The translations under genes and the position numbers were made by a program. A stretch of DNA of 17,806 nucleotides from an uncultured bacterium (GTDB lineage: Bacteria > Bacillota > Clostridia > Oscillospirales > Acutalibacteraceae). The DNA lies in assembly GCA_905215105.1 (NCBI GenBank), contig CAJMOI010000026.1, positions 1 through 17,806 of the forward strand, in the 5' to 3' direction. The notes beneath the pieces were generated by a model, which saw only the letters and a program-made list of their open reading frames with translations, had not been told where the DNA came from and searched no databases. Shown here in pieces: positions 6,285 through 12,830 of the stretch (positions within the stretch are counted from its first letter, which is position 1; every line of letters begins with the position of its first letter).

Positions 6285-7408
6285 AGACAAAAGAACAAGA
6301 GTTCAAACAAATCCCACAGCTTCAGCAAAAAATCAGGAGCTTGAAGTAAAAAAGAAGTTTTCCGTGAGTCAAGCAGAAAACATCCAGTGAGATCTGAATC
6401 AGAATTGCAGATGGGACGAGAAACCGTTTGAAGAATCAGTCAGATCATGAGTAAGCTGGATAGAACAAAAACTCCTATCATTCAACTTTTTCAAAAGAAA
6501 ATCTGCTATTCAATAGAATAACCGGTTTTAGAAAAAGCGAAGGAAATGAGTGAAAAAGTTCTTCTTTTGAAAAGAGCAGAAGGATGATGAAAAGCTGATG
6601 AATGAAGGCAAACGGCCGGAACCATCAGAACTCCTGAAACAGAAAAAAGGCTGAAGTAAAATTCGGAAATTCCATCTTTCAAAAATTCCTTCCGAAAAAA
6701 GGAAATGAGAAAAAATGGAAAACCGAAAGGGAAGAAGTGGGAGGAGCCTTGTATCTTAAATTTATGACTGGAAAGAGGTGGGTCCGATGGCACAGGAAAT
6801 CACGTCACAGCTGAATCGCAATGGTCTGTCGGACCGTTGCTGATTCAAAATATAAAGAGCATTGCCGGTAAGAGGTAACGTTCTTGGTTCGAATATCGGA
6901 ATCTGAAAAAAGGAATGAGTCCAAAGTACAAAGTACCAGGCAATAAATCCACGGTTCGTTCATAAAATCAAAAGCCCAATTTGAATTCAATTTCAGAAAG
7001 GTGTTTTTCGACCATATGACAGATCCCGTAAACCACTTCCAGATCGGCTGAGAAACTGAGGAACCCTTATTTTGAAGGCTTTTTAAAAAGCCAGCCCCGA
7101 TAGCTTGGGCATCGTTGCAAGGGATTTCCAAAGGCAATAAATGTTCAGGCTTTACGCCCAGCCGGTCAAAAAGATGTACGTGCAGAAAACCAGGTTGCAA
7201 AGTGACTAATTGGTAAACGCCCATGTACTAGGTTTCAGTATTCGAATGGTTTCCGGCAAAACCGGAGACTTCTAAAATACAATTGAATAGGAAGACAGCG
7301 ATTGAAAAGAATCCGGTGTAAGGTTTCTGGAAGGTTGCTGAAAATCCAAACTGAATCATTTCAGGCATCAGGGAGCTTTGGTGGACGCATCAAAGCTCCT
7401 TTCGTTTT
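6285..7408 (+). ncRNA. Large structured non-coding RNA, family not recognised (~1.1 kb)
   Basis: This 1.1-kb stretch lies between a perfect promoter and a clear terminator and holds no convincing protein gene. All three forward frames are broken by stops, and the antisense readings lack ribosome sites. It is AT-rich and, in its first half, purine-rich, unlike the flanking genes. Strong local helices recur along it. 6486-6492 pairs with 6531-6537, with nested AAAATC/GGTTTT and TATTC/GAATA helices. 6662-6668 pairs with 6690-6696. 6813-6826 pairs with 6832-6846 (14 bp, one bulge). 6855-6866 pairs with 6874-6885 (12 bp, one mismatch). 7248-7256 pairs with 7262-7270 (9 bp, CAAAA loop). It may also close end to end, since 6321-6328 can pair with 7335-7342. 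I did not recognise OLE, GOLLD, ROOL, HEARO or group II intron features, but could not search for them. A decayed gene is the main alternative. Confidence 0.68.
7370..7408 (+). terminator. Intrinsic terminator of the large non-coding RNA
   Basis: GGAGCTTTG (7372-7380) pairs perfectly with CAAAGCTCC (7391-7399) over a 10-nt loop and is followed by TTTCGTTTT (7400-7408). The stem extends outward by one G-U and one A-T pair. Confidence 0.87.
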
Positions 7409-7464
7409 GTCTGTTTCTTTCTTCCTCTTTCCTCCTCACCCTCCTGTCCCCTTTTTCAGACAGC

Positions 7465-7504
7465 AAAAAGACCGGCTCCGGAATGGTTTCCGAAGGCCGG
7501 TCTT
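7465..7504 (-). terminator. Intrinsic terminator of the uppP-flippase unit
   Basis: Leftward AAGACCGGC (7504-7496) pairs with GCCGGTCTT (7476-7468), with an inner CGGAA/TTCCG stem, and runs into TTTTTG (7469-7464). It lies about 30 nt after the flippase stop. Rightward the stem is followed by a mixed T-rich tail, so it may also back up the non-coding RNA terminator. Confidence 0.88.
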
Positions 7505-7534
7505 CTGTTTTCTTTTTACGCTTTATTTGTCTTT

Positions 7535-8944
7535 TTATGCAGCTCTGCGGCTTCTGCTGGGGATCAGCTTTTTCACTGCCGAGAGCAGTCCGCCGATATT
7601 CAGCAGCACCATGACGAGCGTCAAGACGATCTCAATGGGAATCCACAGGGGAACCTCAAAAATCATGATGAACGCCTGTACCAGCAGCAGTACCGTGTTG
7701 CAGATCAACCGGAACGCACCGATCTTCATATGGATAAACCGGCGGGTATCAAATGCACGGAGCAGGAACACCACCAGATAGCTGATAAACATGGCAAACG
7801 CAGCGCCATTGGCCCCGAAAGCCGGAATCAGCGCAAAGCTGAATATCACATTGATGACAGCACCGGCCGCCGTGGTGGTCAGGGACAGAATGCTCTTTTT
7901 ATTAACCATATACACAGTGCCCAGGAACGTGACCATACAGGAATACACCGTCGCCACAGAGAGAATGGGGACATACTGCCAGGACTCATAGTAGGAATCG
8001 TCCACCATGACGATGGTGATCACTTTGGCAAAGAGAATCAGGAACGAGCCGATGATGAACACCAGAGAACTGAGGCTGTGGAAAACTTGAGAGAAAAACC
8101 GGGCTCTTCCCTTTTCCTCCGTAATAGCGGACATCTGCCAGGCGTTCATGAAAATGTTGGAGACCAGAATAATCGCGGAAGGCCACTTATAAGCCGCCGC
8201 GTACAGACCATTGACCGAAGTACCGTTTTCCATCATGGCGGTAATGATATACCGGGAGGAAACCGTGGTCACCCACCAAAACACCGTATTGGGAATCATG
8301 GGAATGGAGTACCGGAGCATTTCTTTCCAAACGGAATTCTGGCGCAGGCAGGAAGGCCGGAAATAGCGCAGAATCTGGCCGTTATACAGCAAAAACAGGC
8401 AGGAACAGCCGTCTGCGCACACAATGGCGGCCAGATATCCCACAACGCCCCAACGGAATCCCAGCAGAAACACAATCGTAAACAACAGCGTCATGGCCGT
8501 GCTTAAAATTCCATCCGCCGCATAGAGCTTGATATACCCTTTTGCCCGGACAAACTGTTGGAACAGCAGGCGCAGCGAAGAGGTCATCACAAACACGCAC
8601 AGCAGCGTGGTGTAGTCATTGAGTCCGGGTATCAGCGCCAGGAGCGGATAGCACAGAAACAGCAGTACAAATCCCGCCAGCAGCGTAACCAGTGCTGTAG
8701 TTAGCACCTGGGTATTCCGCACCTTCCGATCCAGACCGAAACGGATCACCGCATCGGTAATGCCAAAGGTGACCAGCGGCACCAGCAAATTGGCGCTCTG
8801 CTGAAGCAGGTCAGAAGTACCGTACTCCGCATCCGTCAGCACATGGGTATACAGCGGCATCAGGAAAAACACCAGCAGTTTGGAGCCGAAGGTGCCGACG
8901 GCAAAAATCAATGTATTGGAAAAAAGCCTTTTGTATTTATCCAT
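7535..8944 (-). CDS. Wzx/MATE-like polysaccharide (lipid-linked sugar) flippase
   Basis: A 469-residue polytopic membrane protein of the polysaccharide biosynthesis/oligosaccharide flippase (MOP exporter) family. It opens with the family pattern FSNTLIFAVGTFGSKLLVFFLMPLYTHVLTDAEYG, where PLYTxxLxxxEYG is diagnostic, followed by 12-14 predicted membrane segments. The mid-protein motif YSIPMIPNTVFWWV (the start of the second half) and LYAAAYKWPS are also typical. It would move undecaprenyl-linked glycan units across the cytoplasmic membrane for a surface polysaccharide or teichoic-acid-like polymer. I chose the second ATG (8944): GGGGA sits 6 nt before it but touches the ATG at 8950. It lies 79 nt after uppP on the same strand, a sensible pairing because both act on the undecaprenyl carrier. 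No sugar-transferase genes are adjacent, so the cargo is unknown. It ends at a strong terminator. Confidence 0.9.
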   Translation of the reverse strand: MDKYKRLFSNTLIFAVGTFGSKLLVFFLMPLYTHVLTDAEYGTSDLLQQSANLLVPLVTFGITDAVIRFGLDRKVRNTQVLTTALVTLLAGFVLLFLCYPLLALIPGLNDYTTLLCVFVMTSSLRLLFQQFVRAKGYIKLYAADGILSTAMTLLFTIVFLLGFRWGVVGYLAAIVCADGCSCLFLLYNGQILRYFRPSCLRQNSVWKEMLRYSIPMIPNTVFWWVTTVSSRYIITAMMENGTSVNGLYAAAYKWPSAIILVSNIFMNAWQMSAITEEKGRARFFSQVFHSLSSLVFIIGSFLILFAKVITIVMVDDSYYESWQYVPILSVATVYSCMVTFLGTVYMVNKKSILSLTTTAAGAVINVIFSFALIPAFGANGAAFAMFISYLVVFLLRAFDTRRFIHMKIGAFRLICNTVLLLVQAFIMIFEVPLWIPIEIVLTLVMVLLNIGGLLSAVKKLIPSRSRRAA

Positions 8945-9023
8945 TGTCATTCCCCATCATCTGAATTTTTCGCCGCAGAAACGTGGCTTTCCCAACCCCT
9001 CAAGGAGTTTCTTTTCGAAAAAC

Positions 9024-9890
9024 TCAGGCAGGCGTTACCGTAATGACATTGAAGAAGAACAGCACCAGAATCACGGCGCCCAGCGCAATGCGGTACCAGC
9101 CAAAAGGCTTGAAATCGTGCTTGCGGATAAAACCCATGAACAGCCGAATCACCAGCACAGAAACGAGGAACGCCACAATCATACCGGTGAGGAGAATCAG
9201 CAGCTCGTTGGCGGTGAAGCCCAGACCGTAGTCCTTGAAATACTTGAAAATTTTCAGCGCACTGGCGCCCAGCATGGTGGGAATCGCCAGGAAGAAGGAG
9301 AACTCAGCCGCAACACTGCGGGAACATCCCAACAGGACGGCACCCAGAATGGTTGCACCGGAACGGGAGGTTCCGGGAATCATGGCCAGTGCCTGGAACA
9401 GACCGATGAGCAGCAGGGTCTGGCCGTGCAGCTGGCTGTAATTCTGAATTTTCGGGCGGCGGTGACGATTTTCCGCCAGCAGGAAGAAAATACCATAGGC
9501 AATGAGCATGACGGACACAGTGACAGCGTTGTAAAAGCGCTCTTCAATCATATCGTCAAACAGCAGTCCCAGCACCATGGCCGGAATGGTGGCAAAAATC
9601 ACTTTCAGCCACAGAGAAAAGGTCTGACGCTTTTCCACCTGTGTTTTCCGGGGTGAAAAGGGGTTCAGCTTGTGAAAATACAGCACCAGCACGGCCAGGA
9701 TGGAGCCGAACTGGATGACCACCAGGAACAGATCCACAAAGGCCCGCCCACCGGTGAATTTGCTCTGGTCCATAGGCCAGAAGGAGTCAAACAGGATCAT
9801 ATGTCCGGTGCTGCTGACAGGCAGCCACTCGGTAATGCCCTGAATCACGCCGAGGATCACTGCTTTCAAAAATTCAATAATGATATCCAA
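9024..9890 (-). CDS. uppP: Undecaprenyl-diphosphatase UppP (BacA)
   Basis: A 288-residue membrane enzyme of the BacA/UppP family that dephosphorylates undecaprenyl diphosphate to the monophosphate carrier used in cell-wall and polysaccharide synthesis; extra copies give bacitracin tolerance. Both catalytic regions are intact: GVIQGITEWLPVSSTGH (Q17-xxx-E21, H30) and IPGTSRSGAT (172-178, R176). The remainder is hydrophobic, with the usual ~8 membrane segments. The start is TTG at 9890: AAAGGAG lies 8 nt upstream and no ATG is in frame at the right place, while the family N-terminus begins here. It is the first gene of a unit with the flippase, behind its own promoter and a hairpin leader. The length is slightly above the usual 265-280 because of the loop around residues 35-50 and 75-90. 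Confidence 0.96.
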   Translation of the reverse strand: MDIIIEFLKAVILGVIQGITEWLPVSSTGHMILFDSFWPMDQSKFTGGRAFVDLFLVVIQFGSILAVLVLYFHKLNPFSPRKTQVEKRQTFSLWLKVIFATIPAMVLGLLFDDMIEERFYNAVTVSVMLIAYGIFFLLAENRHRRPKIQNYSQLHGQTLLLIGLFQALAMIPGTSRSGATILGAVLLGCSRSVAAEFSFFLAIPTMLGASALKIFKYFKDYGLGFTANELLILLTGMIVAFLVSVLVIRLFMGFIRKHDFKPFGWYRIALGAVILVLFFFNVITVTPA

Positions 9891-9917
9891 AAATCCATCT
9901 CCTTTTGGATGACATAA

Positions 9918-9940
9918 GGAACACCAACAGACAGTGTTCC
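9918..9940 (-). promoter_or_regulatory. Leader hairpin upstream of uppP
   Basis: GGAACAC (9940-9934) pairs perfectly with GTGTTCC (9924-9918), 9-nt loop, in the ~75-nt leader between the uppP promoter and the TTG start. No T-run follows, so it is not a terminator; it may stabilise the RNA or bind a regulator. No known family recognised. Confidence 0.45.
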
Positions 9941-9970
9941 CCGGGTCAGTTTATGAATTTGATGCCTTCT

Positions 9971-9999
9971 ATTATAACAGAAACCGGCAGGTTTTCCAA
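9971..9999 (-). promoter_or_regulatory. Sigma-A promoter of uppP
   Basis: Leftward TTGGAA (9999-9994), a 17-nt spacer and TATAAT (9976-9971) with TG one base upstream (extended -10). It lies between the ruvX stop and uppP, separating uppP-flippase from the upstream unit. Confidence 0.85.
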
Positions 10000-10074
10000 T
10001 GGTTAACAGCTGTTTTGGTGAAAAAGAAACAGAATGTTTACATTCGCGGTTTCCCTTCTGGCGGAAAAGGCCGG

Positions 10075-10494
10075 TTACAGCCAGCGGCGGGCTTTTCGAC
10101 CGTCCAGAAAGTTCTGCAAAATCACCACGGCCGCCACCGCATCCACCACAGCCTTGCGCTTTTTGCCCCGAGTATTGGTATCATTCAGATACCCAGTAAT
10201 GGTGGTTCCCCGCTCGTCCTGAAACTCCACAGGGATGCCGGTTTTTTCGGAAAGGGCCTGTCCAAAGGCCCGTGCATTCTGGGCGCTCTCCCCTTCGCTG
10301 CCGTCCATGTTCCGAGGAAGCCCTACCACCAGCAGCTCTGCTTTGCGGGCAAGGGCTTCTACTGCCACTTTTTCCAGCCGCTTTTCCGGGTTATACTCGG
10401 TAATGACCCCCGCAGGGCTGGCCAGAATCTCGCTCTGATCGCACACCGCAAGACCGGTGCGGGCTTTGCCTAAATCGACTGCCAGAATAATCAT
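10075..10494 (-). CDS. ruvX: RuvX/YqgF family Holliday junction resolvase-like nuclease
   Basis: A 139-residue RNase H-fold protein of the YqgF/RuvX family, cytoplasmic, linked to Holliday junction resolution and to processing of the 5' end of pre-16S rRNA. Acidic catalytic positions are in place: D7 in AVDLGKARTG, the glycine loop VVGLPRNMDG (~57-65), DERGTT (E94 region) and D118 in AVVDAVAA. The length equals the usual ~138. The ATG at 10494 has GGAGG 7 nt upstream; a longer reading to 10518 only adds residues encoded by the ribosome site. It follows the AT-rich unknown gene with a 39-nt gap and is probably the last gene of the phosphatase-unknown-ruvX run. No terminator is seen before the uppP promoter. 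Confidence 0.95.
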   Translation of the reverse strand: MIILAVDLGKARTGLAVCDQSEILASPAGVITEYNPEKRLEKVAVEALARKAELLVVGLPRNMDGSEGESAQNARAFGQALSEKTGIPVEFQDERGTTITGYLNDTNTRGKKRKAVVDAVAAVVILQNFLDGRKARRWL

Positions 10495-10533
10495 CGATTC
10501 GCCTCCTTTCAGATTCAAATAAACATATTTTTC

Positions 10534-11040
10534 CTAGTCCTGCAAATCACTTCTAACAAATTCATCCATCAAGCTAAGGACATTTGCTTTTTTATCTTCA
10601 TCCACGTATTTTAATATTTCATCAAAAAGCTTCCCTATCTTCACGACATCTACATGTCTATAACGTAATCTTACATCTCCCAAATCCCGCTCTTCATCCA
10701 ATCGCTGCTTTAGTACAGGCCAGAATTCCTCTATATATTTTTTAAGTACCGAACTGCTGGTATGTATACCATCTGAACTTGTACCAGTATGAAAAGACAT
10801 AGCGAAATTACTGCAAGTATTTTTGATTGAAACTTCCCCAGTTTTTAAATACCCGCTTGTAAGAGAACGTCCCACCGCCAAAACCGCTTTAAACATTTCG
10901 CTGCTTAACTTCATTTCTTTTGCGCGTAACCATTTTGTGAGTTCTCCGTAAACAATATTGCTGTTAATAACTACGCGCTGCTGATTTGCTTGTGCAACTA
11001 CTCCGGTAATATATTTCCTGTAAAAAGATTGTTCCTTCAT
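10534..11040 (-). CDS. AT-rich hypothetical protein, no family recognised
   Basis: A 168-residue predicted soluble protein that I do not recognise. It has no signal peptide and no membrane segment. It reads as a mostly helical, charged protein (YGELTKWLRAKEMK, VLKKYIEEFWPVLKQRLDEE, KIGKLFDEILKYVDEDKK) with a Ser/Thr-rich centre (SFHTGTSSDGIHTSSSV). The ATG at 11040 has GAGGAGG 4-5 nt upstream; the longer reading to 11154 overlaps the phosphatase and is rejected. It starts 10 nt after the phosphatase stop, so it is cotranscribed. Its base composition is strikingly different: a sampled 60-base stretch (10561-10620) is about 30% GC against the GC-rich pyr and ruvX genes on either side. This suggests recent acquisition, such as a defence, phage-derived or genus-specific gene. 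Function is open. Confidence 0.75.
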   Translation of the reverse strand: MKEQSFYRKYITGVVAQANQQRVVINSNIVYGELTKWLRAKEMKLSSEMFKAVLAVGRSLTSGYLKTGEVSIKNTCSNFAMSFHTGTSSDGIHTSSSVLKKYIEEFWPVLKQRLDEERDLGDVRLRYRHVDVVKIGKLFDEILKYVDEDKKANVLSLMDEFVRSDLQD

Positions 11041-11050
11041 AAAGACCTCC

Positions 11051-11734
11051 TCAATCAAATCGTCCGGTTTCCCGGTTCTCGGGCTTCCACCAGCTCTGCG
11101 TGGCAAAGGTGGAAGTCTCTTCGGACAGATGGGATGCGTCGTTGAGGAGTTCAATATGAGGATTCATATTCTCATCGAAATCCACGATACTGATGCCCGT
11201 ATTATCCACCCAGTCCACGGTGTTCAACTCTTCAATGGGCTTGTTCATGCAGTGGCACAGCAGGTTCCGGATCGCGCACCCGTGGCTGGCGATGCAGACC
11301 GTTTTTCCGGGGTTGGCTTTCACAATCCGGCAGACGGCCTCCCACACCCGGTCGTACACCTGACGCATGGACTCCCCTTTTTCCGTTTTGAAGTCCCAGG
11401 GGGCGCAGTTCCAGTTATGGGCCTGCTCCGGGTACAGGTCGGGCAGCTGTGCCCACTTTTCCCCTTCCCACTCGCCACCGTTAATCTCAATCAGCCCCGG
11501 CTCAATCTGGATAGGCAGATGGTGGAACCGGTTCACCGCCTCGGCGGTGGCATAGGCTCTCTTTAACGGGCTGGAATACAGGGCGTCGATGTGCATATTC
11601 CTGCACCGGACGCTGAGCAAATCCAGCTGAATCTTCCCCTTATCGCTGATTTCCGAATCGGTATGGCCCTGAAAAGTCCTGTCCTTGTTGCCTGCGGCCT
11701 CACAGTGCCGGACAATAATCAATTTTGTGGTCAT
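11051..11734 (-). CDS. Histidine phosphatase family protein (phosphoglycerate mutase-like)
   Basis: A 227-residue cytoplasmic member of the histidine phosphatase (dPGM/GpmB/CobC) superfamily. The catalytic set is present: IIVRHCE (phospho-acceptor H10, R9), SSPLKRAYATAEA (R59), LIEINGGEWEG (E83, proton donor region) and ASHGCAIR (H151). The usual RHG/RHA motif reads RHCE, a common variant. The substrate cannot be told; these enzymes range from phosphoglycerate mutase to alpha-ribazole phosphatase and general phosphatases, and nothing nearby suggests cobalamin synthesis. The ATG at 11734 has AAGGAAG about 9 nt upstream, whereas the longer reading to 11818 runs through a GC-rich hairpin and is rejected. 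The last ~10 residues reach almost to the next gene. It probably heads a unit with the unknown gene and ruvX, or is read through from pyrD. Confidence 0.9.
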   Translation of the reverse strand: MTTKLIIVRHCEAAGNKDRTFQGHTDSEISDKGKIQLDLLSVRCRNMHIDALYSSPLKRAYATAEAVNRFHHLPIQIEPGLIEINGGEWEGEKWAQLPDLYPEQAHNWNCAPWDFKTEKGESMRQVYDRVWEAVCRIVKANPGKTVCIASHGCAIRNLLCHCMNKPIEELNTVDWVDNTGISIVDFDENMNPHIELLNDASHLSEETSTFATQSWWKPENRETGRFD

Positions 11735-11759
11735 ATTTCCCGCTTCCTTTCCTGCAAAC

Positions 11760-11789
11760 AGCCCCGCTGCACAAACTGCGCGCGGGGCT
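11760..11789 (-). promoter_or_regulatory. GC-rich hairpin between pyrD and the phosphatase gene
   Basis: AGCCCCGC (11789-11782, leftward) pairs perfectly with GCGGGGCT (11767-11760), and the interior adds GCGCA/TGTGC with a 3-nt loop and one bulge. The result is one of the most stable hairpins in the window. The leftward tail is GTTTGC, only weakly T-rich, so it may be an inefficient terminator of the pyr transcript or a leader structure for the phosphatase gene 26 nt further on. Confidence 0.5.
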
Positions 11790-11853
11790 TGGTGATGATT
11801 TGAATATATAAGGCGCACTGGGCATCCTTTTCCTGATGCTGGGATTACATCTG

Positions 11854-11878
11854 CGGACGGCCAATGGCCGCCCCTACA
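11854..11878. repeat. Single arm of the GTAGGGGCG palindromic repeat
   Basis: 25 bases identical to the right arm of the two-arm element at 14635-14708 (copy at 14685-14709). The arm contains its own inverted repeat GGCC-AAT-GGCC and ends CGCCCCTACA. No partner arm is visible beside it, so it is a solo half-element about 20 nt after the pyrD stop. Confidence 0.8.
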
Positions 11879-11900
11879 AAATTCACGAAAACTCTGTGCC

Positions 11901-12812
11901 TTACCACGGCTGAATGCCGCCGGTCAGCTCGGTGACGGACTTAATGTTCCGCTCATCCAGATACCGGTTCAGGCCGTCCAGAATCTTCACCGGTGCATAG
12001 GGATCGGTGAAGAACACAGTACCAATCTGCAAAGCGGAAGCGCCCGCCAGCATCATTTCCACCGCGTCCTCCCACTTGGAGATACCGCCCATGCCCACAA
12101 TCGGAATCTTTACCCGCTGGGAAGCCTGCCACACCATACGCACGGCAATGGGCAGCAGTGCGGGGCCGGACATACCGCCGGTATTGTTGCGGATAATGGG
12201 CCGGCGGGTGCGGATATCAATGCGCATTCCCGTCAGGGTGTTGATCATGGAGATGGCGTCAGCGCCCGCAGCTTCGGCGGCGGCGGCAATCTCGCCGATG
12301 TCCGCCACGTTGGGGGAGAGCTTCACCATCAAGGGCTTTTTGCAGTACTTCCGTACGGCCTCGGTAATGCCGCCCACACCGGCACAGCTGGTGCCGAACT
12401 GGACGCCGCCCTGCTTCACGTTGGGGCAGGAGATGTTCAGCTCAATCATGTCCACGTCGGTGTCGGAGAGCTTTTCCGCCATGGCGCAGTAGTCCTCGGG
12501 AGTGTTGCCGGCAATATTAGCGATGACCACCGTTCCCTGCTGCTTCAGCCAAGGCAAGTCGTGCTCAATAAAATGGTCTACGCCGGGATTCTGCAAGCCC
12601 ACAGCGTTGAGCATCCCGCCGGGGGCCTCGGCGATACGGGGCGGCGGGTTGCCCGGGCGCTCCTTGAGGGTAATGCCCTTGCAGGAGATGCCGCCCAGCG
12701 TGGACAGGGGATAAAACTCCTGATATTCATGGCCAAAGCCAAAGGTGCCGGAAGCGGCAATGAGGGGGTTTTCAAAAGGAACCCCGGCAATGTTTACACG
12801 CAAATCTGCCAT
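11901..12812 (-). CDS. pyrD: Dihydroorotate dehydrogenase, class 1B catalytic subunit
   Basis: A 303-residue FMN enzyme oxidising dihydroorotate to orotate in pyrimidine synthesis. It is of the class 1B type that pairs with PyrK and uses NAD. The class 1 catalytic cysteine is C129 in LNISCPN (class 2 has serine here). FMN/orotate-binding motifs include ASGTFGFG (~20-27), SCKGITLK (K46 region), NAVGLQNPG (~69-77), the phosphate-site IVGMGGI and the AGASALQIGT stretch near the end. The length is typical. The ATG at 12812 has AAAGGAG 10 nt upstream. It follows pyrK by 18 nt, matching the heterotetramer made by the two subunits. It is the last pyr gene of the leftward cluster and is followed by a solo repeat arm. 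Confidence 0.97.
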   Translation of the reverse strand: MADLRVNIAGVPFENPLIAASGTFGFGHEYQEFYPLSTLGGISCKGITLKERPGNPPPRIAEAPGGMLNAVGLQNPGVDHFIEHDLPWLKQQGTVVIANIAGNTPEDYCAMAEKLSDTDVDMIELNISCPNVKQGGVQFGTSCAGVGGITEAVRKYCKKPLMVKLSPNVADIGEIAAAAEAAGADAISMINTLTGMRIDIRTRRPIIRNNTGGMSGPALLPIAVRMVWQASQRVKIPIVGMGGISKWEDAVEMMLAGASALQIGTVFFTDPYAPVKILDGLNRYLDERNIKSVTELTGGIQPW

Positions 12813-12830
12813 CTTTCATCCGCTCCTTTC

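Noticed and set aside
6506..6793. 95-codon leftward open frame in the same interval
   Set aside because: No ribosome site; low-complexity Phe/Ser-rich translation arising from the purine-rich forward strand.
6886..6894. GGTTCGAAT resembling a tRNA T-loop
   Set aside because: No matching acceptor, D or anticodon arms around it; one short motif by chance.
6805..7224. 139-codon leftward open frame antisense to the large RNA
   Set aside because: No ribosome site before its ATG at 7224 (upstream bases CCTAGTACATGG), no recognisable domain, and it is crossed by strong hairpins of the opposite strand. Treated as chance.
7302..7781. 159-codon rightward open frame
   Set aside because: It crosses two terminators and the 3' end of the flippase gene in antisense; no ribosome site or family.
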